A stretch of DNA of 64,000 bases from Nitrososphaeria archaeon (GTDB lineage Archaea > Thermoproteota > Nitrososphaeria > Nitrososphaerales > JAAOZN01). The position numbers and the translations under genes were made by a program. The notes under the pieces are model-generated. The model was not told the DNA's origin and did not search any database. It saw only the letters and a program-made list of their open reading frames with translations. Below are positions 8,776 through 18,516 of the stretch, one piece after another; within the stretch, counting starts at the first letter, position 1, and each line of letters begins with the position of its first letter. The stretch covers positions 300,519 through 364,518 of the forward strand of contig JARVJZ010000001.1 in the NCBI GenBank assembly GCA_029775855.1. Reading direction: 5' to 3'.

Positions 8776-10227
8776 CTACTCAAAAGGCGCTGGATAGACG
8801 TGCCTACCCGTCCTTATCTCAGGAGGCCAGAGTATGACCCGTTTACCATTCTGCCACTGCACAGGGAAGGCCCTTATCAACCCAGCACCAACAGCTTTGT
8901 ATTGTGGATCGTCAAGGAACCATGGGCCTGGTTCGTGCCAAGCTCTATGTGGACCTGCGATAGTCAGTATATGCATCTCGTCAAGCGCCTTCCTTATCTT
9001 CTCCTTGTCAAGTGAGCCAGCTATTTCAATAGCCTTAGCAGCCATCTCCAAGCCGAAGAAAGCGATAGTAACCCAGGGCCAGTCAAAGTCTGTGTACCCC
9101 GCCTCTTTTTGAACCTGCTCGTAGAACCGTTTACTCCAGACTCCTTGATACGGTAGCTCTTCGTGCCAATAGAGGTCTGCTGTTATCCAGTTTTCAAGCC
9201 CACCCATAGCTTTAGCTACAGGTCCTAAGGCTCCAAAGCAGGGATGGAAGTCTTTGGGTTTGAATCCTAATGCTCTAGCTTGCTTCCAGAATGTAGCTTG
9301 AAGTATCCCTGTTGGGTCGCACATCGAGACAACATCTGGGTTCCACTCTTTTAGTTTGGTTATTATTGGTGTGAAGTCTGTTGTTTCAAAGGTGTACTTT
9401 AGCTGCCCGAGTACATTGAAGCCCATTCTCGAGGCTATCTCCATTCCACCGCCATTAACTTCGTTTCCGAATGGTTCGTCGCTGTTTATGAAAGCAATGC
9501 TCTTTGCTTTTCCTTCATCCTTTAACATCTCAAGGTAGTTGAGAAGCCATTTAGGCATTATATCAAGAGAACCAAAGACCCATTTCTTATTGAATATAGG
9601 TACCTCGGCAGCCTGTAAGTCTATTTCAGGCACACCGTATCTTTCACAGATCGTTGCAGCTGGGAAGGCGTTTACAGCAGTCATCGGCCCCATGGCTATA
9701 TCTATCTTATCTTCGGTGCATAGCTTAGTGTAATATTTCTCGACCGTGGGTGGATCACTCTTGTCGTCGTACCATATCACTTGCACAGGTAGATGCCTAC
9801 CATACTCCTCTACATATATGCCACCATATTTTTCGTTAACCAACTTGGCCCAAGCATCATACATCTTACCCTGTACACCAGTAGAAGATGAGAAGATTCC
9901 TGTGACACAGACCGTACCACCTATCTTTATCACTCTTGGCGCTGCTTCTATGCGCGCAGCAGTAACTGTTTGTGTGACTGTGGTTGCTGGTGCGGTTACT
10001 GTGGTGGTTACGGTTTGAGGTGCCGCTGTGGCTGCTGTAACTGTTGTTGTTTTTGTTTCTGTAACGGTGGCTGGTGGTGCAGCTGATTGACCAGCCAGAT
10101 ATCCTCCTACTGCGCCAACTACAAGTCCTCCTACTATGCCTCCCGCTGCAGCCGCTGTTGAGACGCCGAGAAACTTTCTGCGTGAGATCTTGTGTTTTTC
10201 CTCAAGCTCATCTTTCTTGCTAGGCAT
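8776..10227 (-). CDS. ABC transporter substrate-binding protein, branched-chain amino acid/amide (LivK) type
   Basis: This 483-residue protein has SRRKFLG at residues 15-21 and a hydrophobic Ala/Gly stretch (about 22-47), a Tat signal or anchor. A linker very rich in Thr and Val (about 52-92) follows, then a periplasmic-binding type 1 domain (about 95-475). It should capture an amino acid, amide or urea-like solute outside the cell for the LivHMGF parts encoded at 12292-15894. The Thr-rich linker is probably a glycosylated stalk holding the domain off the membrane. A TATA box lies about 25 nt ahead of the ATG. Confidence 0.9.
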   Translation of the reverse strand: MPSKKDELEEKHKISRRKFLGVSTAAAAGGIVGGLVVGAVGGYLAGQSAAPPATVTETKTTTVTAATAAPQTVTTTVTAPATTVTQTVTAARIEAAPRVIKIGGTVCVTGIFSSSTGVQGKMYDAWAKLVNEKYGGIYVEEYGRHLPVQVIWYDDKSDPPTVEKYYTKLCTEDKIDIAMGPMTAVNAFPAATICERYGVPEIDLQAAEVPIFNKKWVFGSLDIMPKWLLNYLEMLKDEGKAKSIAFINSDEPFGNEVNGGGMEIASRMGFNVLGQLKYTFETTDFTPIITKLKEWNPDVVSMCDPTGILQATFWKQARALGFKPKDFHPCFGALGPVAKAMGGLENWITADLYWHEELPYQGVWSKRFYEQVQKEAGYTDFDWPWVTIAFFGLEMAAKAIEIAGSLDKEKIRKALDEMHILTIAGPHRAWHEPGPWFLDDPQYKAVGAGLIRAFPVQWQNGKRVILWPPEIRTGRHVYPAPFE

Positions 10228-10246
10228 ACCTTTATTCGTATCTTGA

Positions 10247-10260
10247 TACTATATATAAAC
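10247..10260 (-). promoter_or_regulatory. TATA box of the binding-protein gene
   Basis: GTTTATATATAGT on the minus strand is centred about 27 nt upstream of the ATG at 10227, so transcription would begin at or next to the start codon (leaderless mRNA). Confidence 0.55.
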
Positions 10261-10373
10261 TTACCGTCAAATCGAATAAAGTTAATGAAAGTTAAGATAA
10301 CAACCGATTTTCCGTAAATAAATTAAGCGCGAATGCATAAATTTGTTAAATATGTAAAGCGTCGCAGAGCATC

Positions 10374-10384
10374 AGTTTTTAAAG
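10374..10384 (+). promoter_or_regulatory. TATA box of the thioredoxin/binding-protein fusion gene
   Basis: GTTTTTAAAG lies about 30 nt ahead of the TTG start at 10410, again the spacing of a leaderless archaeal promoter. It is divergent from the promoter at 10247-10260. Confidence 0.45.
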
Positions 10385-10409
10385 AGCCTTTTAACCATAC
10401 TGTATAGGT

Positions 10410-12167
10410 TTGGTTAAAGAGTTCTACGGATTACGTAGGTTTGCTGCATATTTGCTCTACATAGGGTTTGGAGCTTTTTCAACACTCTTCGTTCTAAGTA
10501 TAATCGCCGCTCTCGCAAACATTCCAAACTATGGAGCAAAGCTAGCGGGACAGAACTGTGCTTGTAGAGTTCCTAATGAGCTTATTGTGTATATTGATGT
10601 TGGAGGGTTGATGCTTGGAGTAGGGTTACTTGTGCCAACACTCCTTTTCTCAGGCGCTACAATCTACCTTTTTGCTAGCCGAAGGCTCGAGTTGAGTAAG
10701 GAGTTCAAAAGATTTTTATCTGTAGGGGTACTCTTAGCCGCTCTAATTGCAGCCACACTGCTACTTACGACTTCTCCTCTACCTGAGAAGGGTGAAGCAA
10801 CGTTCAACTCTATAAACCCTTATCCGTTAACAGTAAGGCTGCTTAATGGCTCTACCCTTACTACAAACGCTTTAACTGGCAAGGTTGTTGTAGCTCAATT
10901 CTTTTTACCTGACTGTCCTATCTGCGAACTGCAGCTGCAGGAATTAAAGAAGATTGTTAATCAGAAAAGTGTGAATGCTGTGTTTATGCTTGTTGTACCT
11001 TCGTGGAGCCACGTTAGTTTGGATGAGTTGAAGATGTTCGCTCAAAATGTACCTGATAAAATTTTAGTTGGTTTTGATGTAGGTACATCTACAAAAGAAT
11101 ATGAAGTGGATGTTGTGCCTATTATGGTGGTTTTAAGCTCCGATAGGTCGATTGCCTTTATACATATAGGTCTTGCTAAAGATGATGAATTGATGGATAT
11201 GTTGTCAAAATTGGGCGCATTAAGGACCGATGTAAAAGAAGATTTGTTAGAAGAGGTTAAAGAAGGAGTGGTATATGTTTATGTTGAAGATCATCTAGAG
11301 GTGCCGCTAATTCAACGTTTAGCAGAAGGCTTTAGACAAAAGTATCCTAATATAAGTGTAGTCATACTTTGGCCAAACTGCTGCGGCTCAGGTAAAACCT
11401 TGTGGCCGGTCGACATTATAACAGGTTCAAATATGAGCCTCTTGACGGAGTTAAAAACTATGGGTAAGCTGAGAGTGATCAAAGAGGCGCCTCTTGACTA
11501 CTTTCCATCTTGGGCGAAAGATAATGAAGGCTTTTGGGTCGCTCAAGGCATAAAGGTAGATGTTCCAGCATATAATAGGGCTTTACTTGATAAGCCACCA
11601 CATTCTTTCTTACATATGGTTCGGCTAAGTGATCTTACTGTACTAGGCAAGCCAGACTACAGCATCAGAAGTTCATCTTTTGTAGCGTTAACTCAACTCT
11701 ATGGTATGGATTATTGGTTTAGCTATAGGAATTCATCGATGCTGGTGGTTCCTCTGCTTAGAGTAGCAGATATACTTGCTTCCGGGGATAGAGCGTTAAC
11801 ACCTTTTATTCCACTTTCTGAATATGTTAGGGCTAGAAGTTTAAACGAAAATGTGCTCTACTTTCTGCCAGAAGAAGGGATCTTCGTAAGATTAAGCTGG
11901 ATAGCTTTAGCCGCAGATTCACCACATCCAAACACGGGTGAACTTTGGCTGCGCTATGTTTTATCATATGAGGGGCAAGTGATGAGACAGAGTATCTACT
12001 TTGACCTATCAGCTAGGCTCGATGTTGGAAGTGAGCCCTACTTTGATGAGATTTTGAAGGCTGTGAAGAGCTATAATGTTGTTCAGCCTGAATGGTCTTC
12101 TTATTCTAGAGATTTAGAGAGATACTTGACGTTTTTTAACGAATTGTTTCCTACAAGTAATTCGTGA
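10410..12167 (+). CDS. membrane protein fusing a thioredoxin-like domain to a solute-binding-like domain
   Basis: This 585-residue protein starts at TTG 10410. Three hydrophobic segments (about 11-35, 62-88, 103-121) are followed by a TlpA/thioredoxin-like domain with C169-P-I-C172 (about 140-265) and then a long domain (about 285-585) that looks like a type-2 periplasmic binding protein of the iron/sulfate class. A Cys pair, CC, lies near residue 330. The topology places the redox and binding domains outside. It lies between the LivK-type binding protein and LivHM. I do not know a characterised protein with this order. It could be a redox-sensing binding protein or an extracellular thiol oxidoreductase for the transporter. 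Confidence 0.6.
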   Translation: MVKEFYGLRRFAAYLLYIGFGAFSTLFVLSIIAALANIPNYGAKLAGQNCACRVPNELIVYIDVGGLMLGVGLLVPTLLFSGATIYLFASRRLELSKEFKRFLSVGVLLAALIAATLLLTTSPLPEKGEATFNSINPYPLTVRLLNGSTLTTNALTGKVVVAQFFLPDCPICELQLQELKKIVNQKSVNAVFMLVVPSWSHVSLDELKMFAQNVPDKILVGFDVGTSTKEYEVDVVPIMVVLSSDRSIAFIHIGLAKDDELMDMLSKLGALRTDVKEDLLEEVKEGVVYVYVEDHLEVPLIQRLAEGFRQKYPNISVVILWPNCCGSGKTLWPVDIITGSNMSLLTELKTMGKLRVIKEAPLDYFPSWAKDNEGFWVAQGIKVDVPAYNRALLDKPPHSFLHMVRLSDLTVLGKPDYSIRSSSFVALTQLYGMDYWFSYRNSSMLVVPLLRVADILASGDRALTPFIPLSEYVRARSLNENVLYFLPEEGIFVRLSWIALAADSPHPNTGELWLRYVLSYEGQVMRQSIYFDLSARLDVGSEPYFDEILKAVKSYNVVQPEWSSYSRDLERYLTFFNELFPTSNS

Positions 12168-12291
12168 AAATTTAACAATAATTTTTTGGAAATATGAGTC
12201 TTAAATAAAGATACTAGAATAGATGACAAGTTGTGGAATTAAACGAAACTTTTAATATCTGTTTTAGGCGAGGTTTGTTAGTGAGCCTTCA

Positions 12292-13200
12292 GTGCAAGAG
12301 CATATAACCTTGATACTTGGGGGTCTTCTCTTAGGAGGCATTTATTCGATGATAGCTTTTGGTTTAACTCTCACATTCGGCGTATCAAGGATCCTTAACG
12401 TGGCTCACGGCGACTTCCTTATCTTAGGCAGCGTGATAGGATTGATGCTGCTTGATCTATTAGGGTTAAACCCGTTTCTTGGTCTTGCTATAATAGCGCC
12501 AATCTTTTTTGTAGTTGGTATGGCTTTCGATAGAGGTCTTATCAGAACCATTGTAACAAGAACAGCTGAAAAGGCTCTTGCAGCATCTATAGTAGTTACA
12601 GTAGGGCTTTCTATGGCCATAGAAGACTCTACAGCCTACTACCTGGGTCAAGCTGGAGGCTGGGCTGGCGGCTTAGGATACATCTCCATACCCTATAATC
12701 TACCCGCAGTAGCATTATTCGGCTACTATCTACCAACCGTAAGACTACTAACACTCATCACTATTGTAGCTATAGCGCTTTTGTTGTGGATTATAATAAC
12801 GAGAACTTACATCGGTAAAGTGATTAGAGCAACAATACAGGATAGAGAAACAGCTATGGCTCTGGGAGCTGACGTCGGTTTGACATCGGCTATAACGTTA
12901 GGAATGGGTATAGCCTTAGCAGCTATAGCAGGAGTCTTCTACGCTATGATAACAAGTGTGTCACCATTCGCAGGTCTAGGTTTAACGGTCAAAGCGCTTA
13001 CGATAGTAATATTGGGAGGCTTAGGCAGCCTCTTCGGCTCAATCTTAGGAGGACTTATAATAGGATTAATAGAATCCTACGTCTCATACTACGCAGGCAC
13101 TATTTGGGCAGCGCCTATGTCGATCTTCATACTTATAGTGGTTTTGCTCGTGAGACCTAGAGGGCTATTTGGGCGAAGAGTTGAGGAGGTCAGAAAGTAA
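12292..13200 (+). CDS. livH: branched-chain amino acid/amide ABC transporter permease LivH
   Basis: This 302-residue permease starts at GTG 12292. It has about eight membrane segments and the family's N-terminal LGGLLLGGIYSMIAFGLTL stretch and the VNVAHG-like LNVAHGD motif, plus the glycine-rich GGLGSLFGSILGG coupling region near 245-258. It forms half of the membrane channel for the solute captured by the LivK-type protein. A TATA-like CTTTTAATAT lies about 40 nt upstream. The next gene begins immediately after its stop. Confidence 0.93.
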   Translation: MQEHITLILGGLLLGGIYSMIAFGLTLTFGVSRILNVAHGDFLILGSVIGLMLLDLLGLNPFLGLAIIAPIFFVVGMAFDRGLIRTIVTRTAEKALAASIVVTVGLSMAIEDSTAYYLGQAGGWAGGLGYISIPYNLPAVALFGYYLPTVRLLTLITIVAIALLLWIIITRTYIGKVIRATIQDRETAMALGADVGLTSAITLGMGIALAAIAGVFYAMITSVSPFAGLGLTVKALTIVILGGLGSLFGSILGGLIIGLIESYVSYYAGTIWAAPMSIFILIVVLLVRPRGLFGRRVEEVRK

Positions 13201-14178
13201 ATGAAGACAAGTAGAAAAAAACTTTCGCTAAGGGCATTAATTCTTCTAGTTGTTACGCTGGCTATATTCGCTACGTTAGCGCCTATAATATCCCCATATC
13301 TTAGAGTTGTCTTTGTCTTTCTTTTCACATACATAATCTTAGCCGAAAGCTATGACGTGTTCAGCGGATACACAGGCTATTACAATCTTGGACATGGCGC
13401 CTTCTTCGGATTGGGCGCATACATCTTTGGTGTGCTAGTGGGTGGAGTTAGAGGAGGCTATTCGCCCGTTCTAACAAATCCTTTACCTTTGCCTGTAGCA
13501 ATAATAGCGGCAGTCGTAGCTGCAGTAGCCTTCGCAGCAGCCATAAGTGTACCATACTTCAGATTAAGAGGTGCATACTTCTCGGTAGCATCGCTCGGAT
13601 TAGTGCTGCTGGTTTACTACCTAGCAAACAACCTACGCGCCTTCACAGGAGGACCTGAAGGACTCCACTTACCTGGACACGGTGAGATGTCTTCGCTTGA
13701 AGCCTACTACTTACTACTTCCCGCAGCTCTAGCTTCAATAGTTACGAACTATTTAGTATCTAAGAGTAGGCTTGGTTTAGCCCTCATCAGCATAAGAGAG
13801 GATGAAGATGTTGCTTTAGAATACGGAATAAACACATACAGGATAAAAACCTTAGCAATAATTATTAGTGCAGCCTTCTCAGGATATGCAGGAGCAGCCT
13901 TCGCTCACGCGATAGGCGTCGTTAATCCTACTGGTATGCTTGGGCTTGAAATAGCGTTGGCACCTGTAGTTATGACGCTCTTTGGCGGGATGGGTAGCTA
14001 TATAGGTGCGCTTATCGGCGCAGTGACTTTAACAGTTATACAAGAAGCGCTTTATACTCAAATTGCATACTTCCACCTCTTTACGTATGGGGTTCTCCTA
14101 TTGATTGTAGGACTCTTGGCGCCAGGAGGCATAGTTAGGCTGGGAGTGTTAAAGAGAGTATTCAAGCCCCCTGAGTAA
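13201..14178 (+). CDS. livM: branched-chain amino acid/amide ABC transporter permease LivM
   Basis: This 325-residue permease abuts livH with no intergenic base. The conserved GYTGYYNLGHGAFFGLGAY (about 56-74) and GGMGSYIGALIGA segments identify the LivM family. It pairs with LivH in the membrane. Its ATPases are encoded on the opposite strand just beyond the small DUF5678 gene. Confidence 0.93.
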   Translation: MKTSRKKLSLRALILLVVTLAIFATLAPIISPYLRVVFVFLFTYIILAESYDVFSGYTGYYNLGHGAFFGLGAYIFGVLVGGVRGGYSPVLTNPLPLPVAIIAAVVAAVAFAAAISVPYFRLRGAYFSVASLGLVLLVYYLANNLRAFTGGPEGLHLPGHGEMSSLEAYYLLLPAALASIVTNYLVSKSRLGLALISIREDEDVALEYGINTYRIKTLAIIISAAFSGYAGAAFAHAIGVVNPTGMLGLEIALAPVVMTLFGGMGSYIGALIGAVTLTVIQEALYTQIAYFHLFTYGVLLLIVGLLAPGGIVRLGVLKRVFKPPE

Positions 14179-14225
14179 GAGGTTAGTAAAGCAAATAAGT
14201 TAAGGTCCAGTATTAATATTCTGAT

Positions 14226-14456
14226 ATGAGCATTAGAGTGGATTACCACTGGCTAAGCCGAAATCCCTACGCCTTTAGGGAATATGCTGGAATGTATATT
14301 GCTATTGTTGGCAGAGAAGTTGTTGGCTCAGGGGAGACCGCTGAAGAAGCATATAAGAAAGCATCAGAGAAATGCGAAGGCAAGACACCGGCGATAGGCT
14401 ACGTTAGGAAAGGCGATGGTGGACTACATCTTCTCACTGGTCAAGCTGGGGGCTAA
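14226..14456 (+). CDS. small DUF5678-like protein
   Basis: This 76-residue soluble protein has a central YAGMYIAIVGREVVGSGETAEEAYKKA stretch (read around residues 19-46), the pattern of DUF5678 proteins common in archaea. The function is unknown. It lies between livM and the convergent livF (2 nt from the livF stop), so it may be co-transcribed with the permeases. Confidence 0.7.
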   Translation: MSIRVDYHWLSRNPYAFREYAGMYIAIVGREVVGSGETAEEAYKKASEKCEGKTPAIGYVRKGDGGLHLLTGQAGG

Positions 14457-14458
14457 AA

Positions 14459-15169
14459 CTATACACCTAAGTATGCTTGCATCACATATTTATCTGACAT
14501 AAGGTCGGCTGAGCGGCCTGACTTTACGATTCTGCCGTTCTCTAGAATAAGGGTTCTATCACTCATCTTTAGTGTCTGCCTTACGTTCTGCTCCACTAGA
14601 AGTATCGTCACACCTTTCCTGTTTATGTCTTGTATCAGTTGGAAGACTTGCAGCACTATATTAGGCGCCAACCCTAATGAGGGTTCATCTATCATCATCA
14701 GTTTAGGCTCTGACATAAGTGCTCTTGCTATAGCAAGCATCTGCCTCTCACCACCGCTCAAAGTTCCTGCGAGCTGTGCAGCTCGCTCTTTGAGGATAGG
14801 GAAGAGCTCAAAGACAACCCTTATGTTATCTTTCATATTGGCTCTAGCCCTCTTCGGTAAAGCACCTAGCTGAATATTTTCAAGCACAGTCATATCTGGG
14901 AAGACTCGTCTACCTTCTGGAACATAGCAGATACCGTATTCAACTCTTTTCTTAACAGATTCTTCCCCTATATTAAATGAATCAAACATAATTTTGCCAG
15001 CGCTGTGCGGTACAATTCCAAGTATAGATTTCAGCAAGGTACTCTTTCCCGCGCCATTAGGTCCGATCAGTGAGAGTATTTCTCCTTTTTCAATGTTAAA
15101 ACTCACATTCCAAAGCACTTGAGCAACTCCATATTTGACGTTTAGGTCTTCTACGGTTAAGAGTGGCAT
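14459..15169 (-). CDS. livF: branched-chain amino acid ABC transporter ATPase LivF
   Basis: This 236-residue ATPase has Walker A GPNGAGKST (about 36-44), signature LSGGERQ, and Walker B LMMIDEPSLGLAP. The short length and C-terminal MQAYLGV ending are typical of LivF. Its ATG overlaps the livG stop by 1 nt (TGATG), so the two are translationally coupled. It powers the LivHM channel. Confidence 0.93.
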   Translation of the reverse strand: MPLLTVEDLNVKYGVAQVLWNVSFNIEKGEILSLIGPNGAGKSTLLKSILGIVPHSAGKIMFDSFNIGEESVKKRVEYGICYVPEGRRVFPDMTVLENIQLGALPKRARANMKDNIRVVFELFPILKERAAQLAGTLSGGERQMLAIARALMSEPKLMMIDEPSLGLAPNIVLQVFQLIQDINRKGVTILLVEQNVRQTLKMSDRTLILENGRIVKSGRSADLMSDKYVMQAYLGV

Positions 15170-15894
15170 CAGATCGCCTCTCCTAAGTATGCTTTTATTA
15201 CGTTGATGTCGCTTGTTACTTCTGATGGAGTTCCTTCAGATATCTTTTCGCCGTGGTGTATCACTACCACTCGATTGCAGAGTCCTGTTATGACTTTCAT
15301 AACATGCTCGACTATGCAGATCGTTATGTTTCTTCGGCTTATCTCTTTTATTGTATTCATAAATTGTGATAGTTCGGATGGGTTTAACCCGCTGGCCGGC
15401 TCATCTAGTAGGAGAAGTGAAGGTTTAGTTGCAAGCGCTCGGGCAAGTTCGACGTTTTTACGCTCTAGAATGTTAAGGTTCTTTACATATTCGTTTCGCT
15501 TATCGTATAGGTTGAGAAGTTTCAGGATTGATGATGCTTCTTCAACCGCTTCATCGTCGCTTACCTTGTTTACATGCCCAAAAAACCTACCTACGAGTGC
15601 GTTTTGCAACACAGTTTGGTTTAGGAAGGGTTTGCTTAATTGGTGTGTGCGTGCTATGCCTTTTTTGCAGATCTCGTATGGTTTATGTTTTGTTATGTCT
15701 TCTCCTTTGTATATGATTTTGCCAGAATCTGGTTTTAGTATGCCTGTTAATAGGTTGAAGACGGTGGTCTTTCCTGCTCCGTTCGGTCCTATTAGTCCCA
15801 GTATATCGTTTTCTTCGATTTTGAAAGATAGTTCGTTTACTGCAATTAATCCGCCAAAGCGTTTCGTTAGTCTTTCTGTTTGCAGAATTGTCAT
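15169..15894 (-). CDS. livG: branched-chain amino acid ABC transporter ATPase LivG
   Basis: This 241-residue ATPase has GPNGAGKTT (about 36-44), the LivG-typical GIARTHQLSKPF Q-loop region, and LLLLDEPASGLNP. In place of the usual LSGG signature it shows NILERKNVELARAL, a weaker form that is frequent in archaeal LivG proteins. It forms the heterodimer with LivF. Confidence 0.92.
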   Translation of the reverse strand: MTILQTERLTKRFGGLIAVNELSFKIEENDILGLIGPNGAGKTTVFNLLTGILKPDSGKIIYKGEDITKHKPYEICKKGIARTHQLSKPFLNQTVLQNALVGRFFGHVNKVSDDEAVEEASSILKLLNLYDKRNEYVKNLNILERKNVELARALATKPSLLLLDEPASGLNPSELSQFMNTIKEISRRNITICIVEHVMKVITGLCNRVVVIHHGEKISEGTPSEVTSDINVIKAYLGEAI

Positions 15895-15945
15895 ACTGCG
15901 CCCTTATAGGTTTGTTTCATAGGTAATATAAGTTTGTTGTATTTT

Positions 15946-18516
15946 CTAAACTATTGGTTTTTCACTAATTGTTTGCGTGATTTCTATAAGTCTGGTTGCC
16001 ATCTCTTTCATATTTCTTAGGACTTCTATGGCGCCTTTTTTGAGTAGGAATTCGTTGTTGTTGCCACATTTGTATGAGTAGGTGCACCTTGGGCAGCCTG
16101 ATTCTGATGTGCATCTGCAACCCTCAACTATTTCTAACGCTTTTTTATGTGCTTCTTCGAATCTGTCGTAGAGTGCTTTTGTTGCGCCGTTTCCTCCTAC
16201 TGCACCATCGTAGATGAAGATGAGTCCTGTTGTGCCTATGCTTATGCCTCCCATTTCTTCTGCTACGCCTCCTGTTATTGGGTTGGTTGCTTCTATCATT
16301 AGGTGTTCGGTTGCGTGGTAGCTGCTCATTAGCGCATATTCTTTTTGGTCTCGGTATTGTTGGAGGATTTGGTGTGGTGTTGGCGCTTTGAAGACGATAC
16401 CTTTTGTGTTGAATCTGTAGGTTACTGGTTGGTGTAGCAAGGTTGGTCTTCCTTTCGCTGTTGGGTTATTGATTTCTATGTTCACATATCCTATCACCTT
16501 CTTCTCTATCTCTAACTCGACTCTTTTAATTTCTAAGCCGTAGATCTGTTTTGATTCGATTACGTGTTTGATGTGGGGCCACTCTTCTTTTAGAGGCTTT
16601 GTGTAGTAGGGGTAGTTTTGAGGTAGGGTTTCTACTTCGGCGTAGCTTTTTGCGCCATTTACTTTCAGTGTTTTGCTTTTGTATCTTATGCCTGCGTGTA
16701 GATATACGGCTTCTGGGTGGAGCTCTTCTAATGCTTGGGGTAGCGCTCTCTCACCTATCTTTTTGCTGTTGAAGATTATCGCTACGTTTTCTCCGCTTCC
16801 TCTTATGTTGTATGCTGATAGGATTCTTCTGGCAGTTGGTGTGTCAGCTTTAAACACGTCTTTGACTCGGTAAAGTAGTCTTCTTGCCGTTAGGTTTTCT
16901 ATGATCTGCTTGTATTCTTGGAACTCTTTTATGTGGATTGGTTTGTCTAGTGCTGCTGCTAGGATCTGTTTTTCTGCTACGGTTGGGTTAAATGGGTCTG
17001 TGTATGCGTGGGGTATGTCTTTGAAGTATTGCTCGGGGTGGTTTCGGTAATATTGGCTTATTGGATCGTTGTCTCTTAGTAGGAGATAGATTAATGCCTC
17101 TTGACCTCTTCTGCCAGCCCTTCCAGCGCGTTGTATGAGTCTGTTTATGGGCACTAGGTCTGAAACTACGGCGTCGACTGAGCCTATGTCTATGCCTAAT
17201 TCGAGTGTGGGTGTGGTTGAGATGGCTTTGAGGATACCTCTTCTGAAGTCTTCCTCAACTTTTTTACGCCATTCGTCTGGTAAGCCGGCTCTGTGCACAG
17301 CGATGTTTACACCTTCACGCTTTGCGTAGTATGCGTTCAGCTCGGCGCTGAGGTGTGAGCTCGAGAAGATTAGCGGTTTGTATCTTGCTTTGAAGAGTTT
17401 TTTGATGGTGTCGACTACTAATGCGCGGTGGCTTCTTAGGGTTGGGAAGAGTATGGTGAAGTGTAATGCGCCGTGTTTTCCTTTGTCTTCTTTGATGACT
17501 TTGAATCTTCTTCTGAATAGTGTTTCGCAGAATTCTGCTGGGTTGGCTATGGTTGCTGATGCTGCTATTATTTGCAGTCTGTTTGCTATTCTTTCGAGTC
17601 TTTTGATTATGAAGTGGATGTTTGAGCCGAAGGTGCCTGTGTAGACGTGAACTTCGTCTACTACTATTATCTTTGTTGTTTTAAGTAGTCTGCTGAAGGC
17701 TGTTCGGTGTATGAGGTGGTGGTGTATGGTGTCGAAGTTTGTTAAGATTATGTGTGGCGGCTTTTGTAGTATTCGCTCTCTTTCTTTTTTCGGCGTGTCG
17801 CCGTCGAAGACACCTATTTCTATTCCTACTGCTTCGGCGAGTCTTTTGATTTTAAGTTGTTGGTCGCGTGCGAGCGCCTTTGTTGGGTAGATGAAGAGAG
17901 CTTTGATCTTTGGTTGCTCGATTCTTAAGCCGCTTAGCTCGTTAGCTTCGGTTGAGAGCATAGTTAGTATTGGTATGGTGAAGGCTTCTGTTTTGCCGCT
18001 GCCTGTTGGTGCTGCTATGACGACGTCTTCTCCTTTAAGTATGTGTTTTATTGCTTCTGCTTGGAAGCTGTAGAGTGTGTTTATGCCTATTTTGCTTAGT
18101 GTTTCTGTTAGGGGTTTGGGTAGGTTGTGTGTTGAGGTGTCTATTGCTGTTGTTGGTTTTTCTTCTTCTATGAGTTTGTAGTATACTAAGTAGTCTTGGT
18201 TTGATCTTAGTGATTCTTCTAGGATTGGTGGTATAGGTTGACCTCTGTTTTTGGCTTCGTTGATTATCTGCTCTACTTCGGCTCTTCTGCGGATGAAGCC
18301 TTCAGACTCCAAAATCTCTTCCAGCGGCTTCTTCAGGTTGATTTCACCTTTGTCATAAGCGAGGAGCATTTGCATATACTCCTCATCTTCGCTCTTGCCT
18401 CTTGTTCGAAGGAGATACTTCAAGCCACATTTAACGCAGTGAAATAGTGCTCTACCATCATATGCTCTTTTTAAATCTAGCTTCGTTTTACATCTTGGGC
18501 AGCGATACCTTTGCAC
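15946..18516 (-). CDS. DEAD/DEAH helicase with C-terminal DUF1998 (Hrq1/MrfA-like)
   Basis: This 856-residue protein starts at GTG 18516. The N-terminus carries a zinc ribbon (C5-x2-C8 and CVKC near 31-34). Helicase motifs follow: APTGSGKT (about 165-172), DEVH, SAT, and the C-lobe QRAGRAGRRG. The C-terminal DUF1998 segment has the cysteine set CRCTSESGCPRC...C expected to bind metal. Relatives are 3'-5' DNA helicases involved in repair (MrfA, Hrq1). The N-terminal zinc ribbon is an addition to that plan. The gene is divergent from the CRISPR array across a 168-bp gap. A mechanistic link to CRISPR is not shown by sequence. Confidence 0.88.
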   Translation of the reverse strand: MQRYRCPRCKTKLDLKRAYDGRALFHCVKCGLKYLLRTRGKSEDEEYMQMLLAYDKGEINLKKPLEEILESEGFIRRRAEVEQIINEAKNRGQPIPPILEESLRSNQDYLVYYKLIEEEKPTTAIDTSTHNLPKPLTETLSKIGINTLYSFQAEAIKHILKGEDVVIAAPTGSGKTEAFTIPILTMLSTEANELSGLRIEQPKIKALFIYPTKALARDQQLKIKRLAEAVGIEIGVFDGDTPKKERERILQKPPHIILTNFDTIHHHLIHRTAFSRLLKTTKIIVVDEVHVYTGTFGSNIHFIIKRLERIANRLQIIAASATIANPAEFCETLFRRRFKVIKEDKGKHGALHFTILFPTLRSHRALVVDTIKKLFKARYKPLIFSSSHLSAELNAYYAKREGVNIAVHRAGLPDEWRKKVEEDFRRGILKAISTTPTLELGIDIGSVDAVVSDLVPINRLIQRAGRAGRRGQEALIYLLLRDNDPISQYYRNHPEQYFKDIPHAYTDPFNPTVAEKQILAAALDKPIHIKEFQEYKQIIENLTARRLLYRVKDVFKADTPTARRILSAYNIRGSGENVAIIFNSKKIGERALPQALEELHPEAVYLHAGIRYKSKTLKVNGAKSYAEVETLPQNYPYYTKPLKEEWPHIKHVIESKQIYGLEIKRVELEIEKKVIGYVNIEINNPTAKGRPTLLHQPVTYRFNTKGIVFKAPTPHQILQQYRDQKEYALMSSYHATEHLMIEATNPITGGVAEEMGGISIGTTGLIFIYDGAVGGNGATKALYDRFEEAHKKALEIVEGCRCTSESGCPRCTYSYKCGNNNEFLLKKGAIEVLRNMKEMATRLIEITQTISEKPIV

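Noticed and set aside
15946..18516. DUF1998 helicase as a Cas3-type nuclease-helicase for the adjacent array
   Set aside because: It lacks an HD nuclease domain and has the DUF1998 Cys set of the MrfA/Hrq1 repair helicases.
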